Shown here: piece after piece, positions 14,053 through 25,600 of the stretch
Layout of the letters: every line of letters starts with the position of its first letter
Position numbering within the stretch: the first letter of the stretch is position 1
NCBI GenBank assembly: GCA_030620095.1
Contig: JAUTXW010002080.1
Coordinates: 310,001 to 374,000 of the forward strand
DNA from: Kuschelorhynchus macadamiae
Lineage: Eukaryota; Arthropoda; Insecta; Coleoptera; Curculionidae
Reading direction: 5' to 3'
Length of the DNA: 64,000 bases
Program-made: the position numbers and the translations under genes
The notes under the pieces: generated by a model
Told to the model about the DNA's origin: nothing
Databases searched by the model: none
What the model saw: the letters and a program-made list of their open reading frames with translations, nothing else

Positions 14053-14240
14053 TTACTTCCCTCACAAGAGGAGGAAATTATTGTAATCGTGAAAAAATCA
14101 CCAGTCAGTGTAAAAAAACTACTTATTCAACTGATTTTAAATTTTCTCCAAAAATCAAGTGTGACATAGGTGGAAACTGGTAAAATATGGGTACGAACCC
14201 AATATGGTGGAACAAACTGGCGGACTATTTTTGTTTTAAT
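14053..14240 (+). repeat. Family A repeat, copy 2 (short)
   Basis: It begins with TTACTTCCCTCACAAGAGGA and ATTGTAATCGTGAAAAAATC, the conserved family A end. It runs through CTTATTCAACTGATTTTAAA and GGTACGAACCCAATATGG, and is cut off after one module. A matching opposite end (cacgactacagtatttccct, ttttacgagg) lies at 14829-14870, about 600 bp downstream. Confidence 0.6.
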
Positions 14241-17200
14241 TGAAGAAACAAAATAAAAGTCGGTAAATTTCTTTTGTCCGAAAGTTCCCCATTTCATTAG
14301 GAATAGGAAAGTACGATCCTATTTAGATTCGCATATTATTGTCTTTTTAAATATATATCTTTCACTTTTGTAAACAAAAAGGAAAAGCCTTATAAGTGAA
14401 TACATTTTATATTTGTGTTACTAAATGATTACGTGTGAAACTAAATAGGGTCACACTTCATTATTCCTAATAACAGGAAATATTCATAACGAGTCAAAAA
14501 ACATAGCACAATTCAATAGCAGACTAAACCTCCTTTCTAGTATATGTCTCGTGATTATTATTTTGAAGATAATGATTGGGTGAGAAAAATATATGTGATC
14601 AAATCATCCTAAAAATATGGGGATGGTTAAATTACCCATTTAAACTTGATTGCTATTTGCAAATGTGAGTCTAATATGGAGAGTAACAATTTTTGAAAAC
14701 TTACGAAACTTACAAGTATTTTATTCCTCGAGTGATTCCTTAATGAAATTTACTCATAAGCATATATGTTTTTATTTACAGAAAGTTCACAATATATAAA
14801 TTCTACTTTTTGTCCTAAAATATGAATTTTTCACGACTACAGTATTTCCCTTTTACGAGGAAATTAAAAATGAATATTTCAGTTCAAAATGGCTTTCCTT
14901 GTATTAGTCGGACCGCAATTCTGTTGACGTAGTTTTTAAGGCTTTACCTAATTTCAAAGTTAATGCTAAAACATTTGCATTTCTAATAATTTTAACCGTT
15001 CTGACAAAAACTCCTAATTTATCTTTTTTAGAAAGGTCTTGAGTCGGATCTAATATAAGAAAAGAAATTTATTTCAGATACAAGCTTTTCCAAGATATAT
15101 TGCCTTACTCAAGTATCGCGTAGATATATAGTAATAATTATGGAAGCAAAAAAAATCCGTGTTAATTTTCAATAGTTTCTCGATAACTATGAAATGATAA
15201 ATTACTTTGGACCATATTAAAGTTATGCCAAAAACCCCTTCTCAAACTAATTTCCAAAAAAACTTCGTATCTCGCTTAATCTCCTACTTCTTTATTAATA
15301 GTCTTATTTTTCTCCCACAATTCAATACAGCTATACACAACCATTCTTCAAATCCCCAATTCCGCTACTTCACTGGCAACAGACGAGTAGTAGATTTCGC
15401 TGAAGCTCATATTTTCTTTGTTTCGAGTCTTTTGAGAAGGGCTCTTTGGGCTTGTCGAAGGTAAACTTAATTATTAACCGTTTTTTATAATCGGAAGTTC
15501 CTTTATTTCAGTCAGTTCTTCGAGCTGCTGAATTGGTTTGACTGTGGTAGATTTCAGCGCTGTTATTCCAGGAATAAGTGAATTTTCTGAAAGTTAACGA
15601 ATTTTTGTCCTCTTTTATTAGTAACTGTGGTCTAACTAAGATTTTAACGTGGGCCTCTTTGACTCTGGGGCCCCGGGCACCGCACCGAACTGCCCAATGA
15701 TATATCCGCCACTGGCCGTGGATTATGAATTTAACTTGTAGTAAATAGAGGTCATTAAGAGGAATTTGACTATTCGTCTCAGAATAAAATAAAATATACT
15801 GCTTTTTTGACATATTTATGGGACAAATTTACTAAACGTTCACATATAATAATCTTAACTGTGTAATTGTGTCAAACCATATACATGTAAGCTACATATA
15901 TATGGGCCATCCACTAAACATTTATTTTATGTTCTAACTAAAAATTAAACTGACTTATATTCAGTTAGACGGCGAATATATTTTCTTGAAGTAGCTACGA
16001 TATAACTTTTTAATTTTAATGTTCCATTGTGTTCTTAGTTCCCTTTTTTAAGAATTGTTTTTTAGTCACTTAAAGATATTTGCTGTATTTCAAATGTATT
16101 TAAACATATTGAAATGTTTAATAAATTATTGCTAATGTATGCCGGTTAAAATATTAACCAATGTTAAAACATATTAGAAAGCTACTACCTGTAAAAAATA
16201 TTTTTATATTAGGTGTGTATCAAATTTTAAAACGTTAAATATATAAAATACAAAAATCGACTCCTAGTAATAATCCAAAGATGACTAACTTAATATTATA
16301 AAACTAACTTCAGAACACTAATAAAATTGAAACAATAATCATATCGATCAAACTCCTAATAATTTTATCTGAGGAGGACAATTTACCTTGCTTGGATGTT
16401 CCCAACCGACCTCGCGACCCTTTAAAAGTAAGATCAATAAAAACTATTTTGTCCAGAGTTTTCGATTAGTTGCACGGCGAAGAGATATTTCCCGATTTGC
16501 CTATGAGCCACATTAAGGACATATTTATATTCAGGTCTTTTTTAGGGTAATGGATTATTTCTACCGTACGGTATATTCTCTTTCGGCAACTCTGTGCTGG
16601 CCTATTTTATTTAATCTTTGTTTTTTCATGTAAAAATTATAATAAACAGAAATAATAAGTTGCGATAACACATGAATAAGTAGAGAGCTTTATTTAAAAA
16701 AATCCAAATTGCACATTATGTTCACTTGTCAAAGCTAATTAAATTTTATGTTATTAATTCAGTTTAAAACTTTAATATAACGATATATTTAAGCCTTGAT
16801 TTAAGCTTTCGCGAAATACTCTTCAATCCTACACTACCGTCGCGCATTTCCTCTAATAAAGAAAGGAGATGTAATATAAATCTAAACAGATCTTGACAAT
16901 GTATTTTTCCGTTTCCCTTTTCATTTTCTACAGAACCAGCAGGCAGTAAATTCGCAAATTGAGCTTTTTTATCCCTAGAATACTTTGAGAAATCAAGGAC
17001 ACAAACGTTAGATCTCATTTATTTACGTTAAAGCGGACATTACTTTATCTTTCAGTGGCGTTTCACTGGATGATTTTATAAAAAAAATATTTAAGGAAAT
17101 ATCTGATCTCGTAAAAAAATCAGGAAAAAATTCTTAGGCTTTGATTCTCCATATTTTTCGATTCTTATCGCAGAACGCGGCATGAGCTATAATAATAGTA

Positions 17201-17574
17201 GAAAAAGGAATTCTTTAGGATGACCGCTAAAGTAAAATGAAATTATGCCAACCATAGACACATGTTTCTGTACTGATGAAGACCGACCTCAAGTCTTGGC
17301 ATCAGGCACAACTTAGAGGAGCCATATTAATGGTATCAAAAACTGTTGCTTTACTTTACCTTTGTAAAACAAATTGCTGATCATCAATTGCTAAGAGTAT
17401 TAAATATTTTCAATCATATTTAAAACTAAATACCTTTTGATTAGATAAAGCCAATCGAATATGGGACTTTGCGTGGAGTATTGGAATACTTAAATTACAT
17501 CTTAGATGTCTTTGTAAAATAATAATTAACGCTTATTATGCAGGATGTTATATAATATCGTGTAATGTGTTTTA
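14241..17574. other. AT-rich non-coding sequence
   Basis: No coding sequence recognised. An inverted pair around 14290-14330 and 14440-14480 (AATAGGAAAGTACGATCC and AGGGTCACACTTCATTATTC) may be a small foldback element. A GC-rich run near 15650-15720 (GGGGCCCCGGGCACCGCACC, then GCCACTGG) resembles an unpaired transposon end. Confidence 0.4.
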
Positions 17575-18450
17575 ACTGACCTCCAATTGTTGATTTTTAC
17601 GTCCCCCGGTTTTTACAGATCTTCAGGTTTTAGGGTCCCTAGATGTTCTGTTCACAGCACAGCTCAAAAACTACTTACCCGATTGACTTCAAATGTTGGT
17701 AAAAAATTAAGGATCAGGTAGATGACCTGGTAACATTTTGGTGAAAATCAATATGGCGAAACAAAATGACGGCGTAGTGAAATATTTGAAAAAATTATTA
17801 ATACAGAGCTAATTATATAACTTTACCTCAAATGTTGCACAAAAATCAAGTATTACCTAGACATAAACTGGTAGAATTTTAGTACGGTTCCAAAATGGCT
17901 AAACAAAATGGCGACTTAAAATATTCATAAAATCAGCCTAAAAAAAACTACCTATTAAATTAATTTCAAATTTTGCGCAAGAATTAAGTATGATATAGAG
18001 ATGAACTGGTAAATTGTGCTCAGAATTGAAGATTGCGGACAAAATGGCAGTCAAATAAAAATACAAATATAATCGTGAACAAATCACCCTCCCAAGTTTT
18101 TACAGATCTTCACGTTTTCGGGTCCCTATATGCCAATAAAAAAAATGTTTTCTCAATTCTCTCATTTCGCGTGATAAAAAAACAACTTACCCGATTGACT
18201 TTAAATTTTCGACAAAAATTAAAAGTCATATGGCTATGACCTGGTAACACTTTGGTAAAAATCCTTTGCCCTAGTGAAATGAAAAAAAATTATTACCAAA
18301 AAATAAATTATAAATTTACCTAAAATGTTGCAGAAAAATATCAAGTGTTACATAGGAATGGCCTAATAAAATATTTAATAAATCAGCCTGAAAGAATTAC
18401 GTATTAAACTAATTTCAAGTTTTGTGCAAGCATTAAGTGTGATGTAAAGA
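17575..18450 (+). repeat. Family A repeat, copy 3
   Basis: Two or more family A starts are joined here. Each carries TTTTTACAGATCTTCA and GGGTCCCT blocks, then CTACTTACCCGATTGACTT, CTGGTAACATTTTGG and ACAAAATGGCG. The TTTTTACAGATCTTCA start recurs at about 17618 and 18100, so the copy contains an internal duplication or two adjoining copies. No coding capacity. Confidence 0.6.
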
Positions 18451-18756
18451 TACATTTGTTAAACACGTGATTTATCTTACCTGTCAAATTTGAATTTGTT
18501 TCAAATTTGACATTTTTTCAAAAAAATTGCAAAGAAACTGCCTTGATTCTCAAAATATAAAAAAATTATAAAGGAAAATTATTATATATATTTGTTATTT
18601 GATCTCATACCTATATGCCAAATTTCAACTCTATCGGTTGGATAAATATTCTCTATTTGTTTTTAACTTAATGCTTTTTCACTTTATTAACTGTAAGCTA
18701 ACAAACATTGAAAAAGACTCCAAGTCTGGATCCTAGTAAATTATAATTATTAACGT

Positions 18757-18788
18757 GACACGTGTTTCGCCGTTTCGAACATCATCAG
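18757..18788 (-). ncRNA. Hammerhead-like motif, left arm
   Basis: On the minus strand: CTGATGA, a 12-base segment TGTTCGAAACGG, CGAAAC, then ACGTGTC. CUGAUGA, GAAA and a terminal GUC are in hammerhead order with a tiny palindromic stem III (ACACGUGU). This resembles the minimal, dimer-acting hammerheads described in Penelope-like elements. Stems I and II look weak, so activity is uncertain. Confidence 0.45.
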
Positions 18789-19027
18789 ACCTACAAACAA
18801 CAGAGAGAACCTTAGTAAATAATCACACTCAAAATCCGAAAACAATAACTTACAAATAGAATAAAACACACTAACGTATAACAAAACAAACCACTACTTA
18901 TAAAGTATAAGTAGTATAAATAGTTGTTTGTTCTGTTGTAATTTAGTGTTGTATTCTATTTGTAAGTTATTGTTTTCGAATTTGTGAGTGTGATTATTTA
19001 CTAAAGTTCTCTCTGTTGTTTGTAGGT

Positions 19028-19059
19028 CTGATGATGCTCGAAAGGACGAAACATGTGTC
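19028..19059 (+). ncRNA. Hammerhead-like motif, right arm
   Basis: On the plus strand: CTGATGA, then TGCTCGAAAGGA, CGAAAC and ATGTGTC. The core boxes match the left-arm copy, and stem III is again a near-palindrome (ACATGTGT). The sequence between the core boxes differs from the left arm at several positions. Pairing in stem I is short. Confidence 0.45.
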
Positions 19060-19085
19060 ATGTTAATAATTATAATTTACTTGGA

Positions 19086-20138
19086 GTATTTATTTATGTT
19101 AGTTATTAAAACTATAGGTCTCGTTGAGATATAGAGACAATTTCTTCGATTTTCAAATGTAAGCTAATCTAAATTAAATTTTTACTGCACTATTATTAAT
19201 ATATAGAATTATAATTTAGGCTTTATTTGGTTACTTCAACTAATTTAATAAAAATATTCCATTTATTTTTAGAAGGGGTCATATAGAAGAAGAAGAAGGA
19301 GAAGAAAGGGTTTTTCTCAGTCTCATTTTTATTAAAAAGTAGATAAATACGTATTAACTTAACCAAATGACCCAATATAAAAATATTTTACATTCAATTG
19401 TGGAAACTATATACATTTTGCATCAGATTGGATGCAAATTGATTAAGACATAATATAATGCAAGTTTGCTTACATTCCATAAAATAAAAAAGCAAGTTAA
19501 AAAATGAGAAAAAATTGAAGTAAAAGATGGCGCTAAAATTTGGTATTAAAAATCAATAAACACCTCTTTCCTTTACCATTTTTCAAAATTTTGGGAAAAA
19601 CTGTAGTTTTGTGCCATTTTTTTTAAGTGTCAAATTTGTCAGATAAGGCATTATTTTTAAGTAAAAACTTGTTTGGCAACTCAAATTTTACTTAAGTCAA
19701 TTTTTAAAAAATATCCCATACGACCCGTAATTTACTGGTCCCAGTGGTATATGTAAGGTCCTAGTACATATTGATATAATAAATCTATAACTATTGTCGT
19801 CAATGAACATAATATAATAACTTAAATAAGGTATTTTATGCCTTCTAGCCGTCCGGAGAAGATTGTTAAAAGAAAAACAGCAGAAACAACGTATGTAATT
19901 TAAAAAAAAAACTATTTTACTATTATGCTATGCGATAAAGTTATTTTGTAAATTGCATAATTGAAATAAAAGTGAACTAAAAGTTTTCTGTGTCATGTGT
20001 TTTACTTCCTAAAAATTAGAATATACAATGTCCCTTACTACATCGGATCGTGTCATAACCGTAACCAGAACGTAGCGAGGGTAGCTACGGAAGCTTTTTT
20101 ATATTCTACCAACCCTAAGCTCGTATAATAACGAAACT
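19086..20138. other. AT-rich non-coding sequence
   Basis: No gene recognised. It includes a purine-rich GAAGAAGAAG run near 19286-19312. Confidence 0.4.
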
Positions 20139-20216
20139 ACTCTAGTAATTATTACTGAGAATTTGCAAATGGTACGTTTGAGGTTCGAAACTTCGTGCGG
20201 TCATGCTTTTTTTATG
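20139..20216 (+). repeat. tRNA-derived SINE fragment, plus copy
   Basis: CTCTAGTAATTATTACTGAG followed by GAGGTTCGAAAC gives an A-box-like and a B-box-like element about 40 bp apart, as in a tRNA-derived SINE head. It matches the minus-strand copy at 20764-20834 over its full length. Confidence 0.5.
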
Positions 20217-20763
20217 TCTTGTTTCTTTTAATAACCATTTTATGTTATTTGAGCCTTAGCCTGATGTAACAAAGATATTATAATCAGATTTAAAGACGAA
20301 TTAAAAATTTTATTATAAGGTAGGATTCAGTTTCAGATTTGTACCTAGATGTTTGTGTATATCTAAAGATCTTTGAAATTTATTTACGATTTATTTTTTA
20401 CGCATATAAAATGCCAACGTTTCAGTTTCAGTGCCGACGTTTTAGGCCGCGAAATTAATCAAATGTGTCTAGCGTTGGCATAAGATAATATACAAACTTC
20501 TAGGTGTAAGTCGATATTTTCCGCACATTAACTAACATCTCCACCAATATTCATTGTATTATAATTTAAACGGTGTGCCTCCGCGCTGTCGTCTCCGGCC
20601 CCTAACCTGGTACCGTTCCTTCAATTTAACAAACATTTATAATAAACGGATTCCTACATTATAATCAAATTTCAAATTTGTGTTTAAAATTAACTTTAGT
20701 ATGTATAACAAACCAACCAAATGCTAAAACATTAAAAACAACAAAAGGAATAAAATATAAAAA

Positions 20764-20834
20764 AGTATGACCGCCGTAAGCTTTGAACCGAAGGGTTAAC
20801 CATCGCAAATCCTCAGTAATAATTACTAGACCAC
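20764..20834 (-). repeat. tRNA-derived SINE fragment, minus copy
   Basis: On the minus strand GTGGTCTAGTAATTATTAC (A box) and CGGTTCAAAGC (B box) are followed by GGCGGTCATACTTTT, as in the plus copy. No convincing cloverleaf could be folded by eye, so it is not called as a tRNA gene. Confidence 0.5.
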
Positions 20835-23519
20835 AGAAGTTTACAATCAAACATAAACAGCACTAATTGTAAACGAACATAGTCTCAGAATATTCTTATA
20901 AAGTGCGTACGTTAATTCGGTTCTTATATTTTGCCGTTGGCAGCATACAAAAATGGCATCTTGAATGCTGGCACCTTATGATACGCACACGTAAAAAGCT
21001 GATTGCCAGGGCTGTCGCCTCGGCAGAAGCATCAGAAAGCAAAAATCAATATTACCTTCTTTTATATGTATCCAATTACAAAGAAAGCGTGTTTAAGTAT
21101 GTACGCTCTCTTTGTGTGGATATATCCATAAATAATTGGATACATTTAAAAAAGCTTCACTACGGAACAGTGTGATAAGTGTTATTATATACCCCATTAA
21201 AGACTAGTTTTTGCTCGTTCCGGTAAAATTTAAAGAATGGCACAATCTGCTTTGGTAAATGACGACCTGTTCTATTAAATAAAATTTTAGTAAGTTCATA
21301 AACAACATTATTATTATTGTTATTATTATTATTATTATTATTTAGCAGAGATAAAGAAATTAGAAAAAATTCATTCGATTAGAAAATCAAAAACTGTCCC
21401 ATAAGTATTTAGACAACTTTTAGTTCCACTTACTATTCTTTTTAGTGCAAATAAATAAATGAGCGGCGCTTATTATTTTTGCCATTATAGCAACTTATTC
21501 GAGGTTTTTTTCTATTACTGTTGAATTACAGAGTATTACGGCTGATTTCTGCATGCGCCTACATATGCATGCAACTGAAGAATTTATACATATAAAAAAC
21601 GCTGTCAAAGCCTTGCTGCACGATATCTAAAATACGACTTTATAGATTAGTATGATAATACCTTGTAGTTATTATTCATATTTAAGCTTGTCTCATAGAA
21701 GTAAAAAAGGTATTGTAAATTTTATAGCCTAGAAAGAATGTGAATTATGAATATTAAATTGCTTACGTAGACAGAGTCATGAATATTGTAGATTAGAATA
21801 ATTTTACTACTTATAAGGATTGGTAAGTGAGTAAGCAAAGGTAAACACAGAGAATATTAAAAAAAAAGTATTTAGATTTGATTGTTTTTTTTTCCAGAAA
21901 GAATCATGACAAAAAAAACTTGTGTTTTTAAAAGATTTGCACCATATAGATTATGTTTGCTACCGCCAAACGTGAAGTAAAGCAAGCAAAATTGATTATG
22001 GAAAAACATTAAGAATATATTATGCCATTTAAATATAAAGCCTCGTTTAGGGTAAAAAATGACGGTTTGATGAATCATTGCAATCTACACAGGATTTTTA
22101 GTAATTCAAGTTCGAAGTTGGTCTAGAGATATAATTTTAGTTCTTAAAATGGTAAGATATAATTGTGAATAGACTGCTTATTAAATTTTTATTCATGGTC
22201 ATATTTTGCCTGGTATGAAATACTCTTTGGTATGATTGGTAAAAATAAAGATTACTTTATGGTTCAGTCTATTCCAGAACAACCACTCTAGATGCAATTC
22301 TGTTTGGTCAAATTGTACCTGTTAAAAAATAGCTTATATTTTTATAGGCTTGACAATAAAATGATCAAATAAACGCCAAATAAAATTGCATAATTTTACA
22401 TTCTAGTGCACTTGTCCTTTAAAAAAGAGGCGTGCGCCAAAACCGAGCCTTACGAATCGAGGAATTTAATATGCTATTTTAGCACATTATATTTTGAAAA
22501 CGAAGGATTTGCGGACCCCTTTCGGTTGATTTGACGCCTCGATAGAGTTGTACAAGAAATATAATTTTCAAGATATCTGAAATTTATTATTCGTCTTTGT
22601 GCCAGGGTATAATTTCAAAAAGATTTCAGTTGACTTTTTATCAGATAACGCTCAGTCGGGAAAATAGAGGTATATTTAAAAAATGGGAAAAGAAATTTTT
22701 GTTTAGAAGAAAAACTCTGACTGCCATCTGAAAGATTCAGTCTTTGTAAGAAAGAGGACGGCAGTATTTAAAAATAATAAAATAAGGATTTTAAAACACC
22801 ATGCATATTCTAGGAAAATGATCTATTTAAAATCAATCAAGCAAAAAATCAAATATAATTTCCTTGTCTAGGAAGGTTCCAGACAGGTCCTGCATTGTAC
22901 GCTCTTTCCCTCGTGTTTTTTTTTTGTATAAATGTGTTGGCTTCCCAAAGGAAGGAAATCTAGGAGTTTTTGGAGTATATCTGCTTCTATTCGATCTGAA
23001 CAAAAAAAAAAACAATTTGTTCGTTTCAAATTTTCCACAACGCTGCAGCGGTTTCAGACGTCTATACATAACCTACAAAACAACAAAAACCACATGCCAG
23101 AAATAATTTTCGAATTTTCTTCATAACTTTACTCTATTTAAAGAAAAAGAATTTTGATTAAAATTTGTGAAAATATACTTCTAGTTGTCATTAATAAGCC
23201 TAACTAATTTTACATCATTATGTAATGAAACGGTTGAAAACTACCATTCAATTTGAAAATTGAATCATTTGTAGTTTTTTTTGCAAACCGACCAAATTGA
23301 ATGTTTAGTTATTTTTAAATAAGAACATCGATTATATTTCTTAATAACAAAAAAAAATTTGACATAATTTAGTTTTCAATATTTTAAATTTTAAACTAAA
23401 TGTAGGAGAAAAGCGATTTCTTTTTTTTTTAATTTAATTAATATACTATTTGGCTTTCTTTTGAGTATAATAGCTTTTTTCTCAAAATTTACTTATAATT
23501 AATAATTAATATATTGTAG
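20835..23519. other. AT-rich non-coding sequence with a short hairpin and a (TTA)n tract
   Basis: A 78-nt hairpin lies at 21067-21144 and a (TTA)n tract at 21307-21343. Overlapping open frames on both strands at 22832-23126 show no domain and no splice context that I trust. Confidence 0.4.
21067..21144 (+). repeat. 78-nt hairpin
   Basis: Outer arms TGTATCCAATTA and TAATTGGATACA are perfect complements. Inner arms ACAAAGAAAGCGTG and TACGCTCTCTTTGTG pair with one or two mismatches. Size and shape fit either a tiny inverted-repeat element or a miRNA-like precursor; the sequence cannot decide. Confidence 0.5.
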
Positions 23520-24180
23520 ATTGTAATCATGGAAAAATCACTATCCGACATTTTTTCAGATCTTTCTTTTCAATATCCCTGGATGCTAAAATTCCGTCGG
23601 TCTGTCTATGTGTCTGTTCGCTGCATAGCCAAAAAACTACTTACCCTATTGAATTAAAATTTTGGTCAAAAATTTTCCAAAAAAAAAACAAAAATATATC
23701 GTTATTTTCAACAAAAATCTGTTTTCTTAATTCCGTCGGTCTGTCTATCTGTGGGTTTGTCAGTACGCGGCGTAGCTAAAAAAACTACTTACCCGATTTG
23801 CTTTAAATTTGGACAAAAATTAAGGATATATCGAGAATATCTGGTAATATTTTGATAAAAAACACATATGGCAGAAAAAAATGTATGTGAAATGTTAAAA
23901 AAATATATATCCAAAAACTGGTTATTCAATATACCTCAAATTTTGCACAAAAATCCAGTAGGGGGGACACAGACATCTGAAACCAGCCCATTTTTGTCTG
24001 AAATTGGAAAACAAAATATTAGTTTTTTTTGGGGACCGATCGAACCAAAAACCGCTATAGTTGTCACAAAAAAAAATTGTAAAGAACACAATTGTTCTAC
24101 AAAAGTCCAAAGAGGTTGCCGGCTGTTCTGCAATGCAAAAATTCGTGATTCCGATCTTTTTTGATGCCCATGCACGTAGC
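23520..24180 (+). repeat. Family A repeat, copy 4
   Basis: Family A blocks in order: GGAAAAATCACTATCCGACA, ATTCCGTCGGTCTGTCTATG, CTACTTACCCTATTGAATT, then a second GTCGGTCTGTCTATCTGTGG start and CTACTTACCCGATTTGCTTT. The phrase is duplicated, as in copy 3. Overlapping open frames on both strands here have no domain. Confidence 0.55.
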
Positions 24181-25280
24181 AAGAAATTCAGTTCGGAGGA
24201 GGGGGGTCCAAAGCTGCCGACATTACAATATCAATTTAAAAAAAATATAGATTTTTAATTTAATATAGATTACCTACTTTTTTTTTAATCGCAAGAACAC
24301 ATTAAAAAACACAATTGCAAAAATATTAGTTTGTTGCCAATATCTGCTAAAATATTGCCAATCTCTGCAAAATATTATGAACATAACCCTGATGATGTTT
24401 TTCCTAAATACGATAGTTTAGGAAAATGTATGATTTTCTTATGTTTAAAAATCATTTTAAAAGGAACAATACGTAGCTACAACAGGTATATTAGTTTTTA
24501 CATTGCAAACTTTGGTCTGATACTACCGCCAACCTGTTTTTATGAAAAAAAATACCAGGGGAAGAGCAATTATTTGTTCTCGAAAATTTTTAGTAGTTGC
24601 AACTAGCAAGAGAAATATATAATTAGGTTAAAGAAAGTAAGATTTTCTTGAAATAATTATATTTTATTTGTATTTAGTAACACAAGTAATGTACCTCGTA
24701 TACCTTAAAAACCGATGCAGTCAAAAATATTTTGTTATTTCAAATTTTAACAATTACTTCCACAGCGTTTACATCAAACGTTTCTACATCAAAAACTTAA
24801 TTAGAAAAGTTTAAATTTAGATGCTGCAAATGAAACCATTATAATTAAAATGTATCTGAGAATTTATCGGCGGCAAACCCATGAGAAAAGTTGTCATTGA
24901 AACTAAATACGTAAGTCCATAAATCATTAATAAGTGACCACATAGCAAAAATTGTCGTCAATTACACAGCATTCTAAAATATCGAATAATTATTAATAGG
25001 AGTAGGTATACAGTTTGCACCTGTTTGAATATGGATCCCAAAGTTCTAATTTATGTAAATTAACACATGGAATTACTTGGATTTACTTTGAAAATAAAAG
25101 TTATTGCCGATAGCAGCATTAAACAAAATAGTTCATCCAATCATATGAACACTAAATTTAACAGTAGATTTAAACACAATAGAATAGTAGCCGAAGCTTG
25201 AAAGCAATAGAGCAACTCCGGCTTTGATCAACTAGCCAACTGATGTAGTTGAATTGACAAATTTTGTTGTGAAGGTCAGA

Positions 25281-25348
25281 TCATTTCTGGCTTAGTTGGT
25301 CAAAACGCCTACCTGAGGAGTGGGGTCCTCTATTCGAATCCTAAATGT
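25281..25348 (+). repeat. tRNA-like SINE head
   Basis: A perfect A box, TGGCTTAGTTGG (25288-25299), is followed by a CCTAC/GTGGG stem enclosing a 7-nt loop CTGAGGA, then a B-box-like ATTCGAATCC (near 25332-25341). The T-stem does not pair, so this is a tRNA-derived SINE or tRNA relic and not a working tRNA. Confidence 0.5.
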
Positions 25349-25529
25349 ATAATATAGAGGAACAATAAAGTTAACGATCTGAAACTTAGTCAGACATTGA
25401 TTGCTTGCAGCTGAAAACGCTAATGATCTTTATATATTATTCTCCCTGGCTTGTCACTGCCGAAAGTTGCAACATTGCAAAAATCTACTAAATAACGTGA
25501 AATTGCATAAGTTAAATTGACGAAGTGAT

Positions 25530-25600
25530 TTTGAAAGCCTTAGTCGCTTTGTAGCGTATACCTATATACCCGGAAGTACTCGGTTCGAGTTTCAACGGAG
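25530..25600 (+). repeat. Second tRNA-like fragment
   Basis: CCTTAGTCGCTTTGTAGCG followed 40 bp later by CGGTTCGAGTTTC (B box GGTTCGANTYC) repeats the layout of the stretch 250 bp upstream, though diverged. Confidence 0.4.

Larger units (their letters stand above)
18715..19085. repeat. 370-bp near-perfect palindrome with hammerhead-like arms
   Basis: The left arm (about 18715-18895) and the right arm (about 18910-19085) are reverse complements with few mismatches, centred near 18900. Each arm carries a GTTTCG...CATCATCAGACC block typical of Penelope-type pseudo-LTRs. The structure is best read as two inverted pseudo-LTRs with no body, or as a foldback derivative. TTATAATTATTAAC sits at the outer edge of both arms. 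Confidence 0.75.

Noticed and set aside
23868..24182. Overlapping open frames on both strands of about 80-98 codons
   Set aside because: They lie inside and next to family A copy 4. No domain, and both strands are open, as happens in repeat sequence.
25281..25348. tRNA gene with a GAG anticodon
   Set aside because: A box and anticodon stem fit, but the T-stem does not pair and there is no acceptor stem. Kept as SINE-like only.
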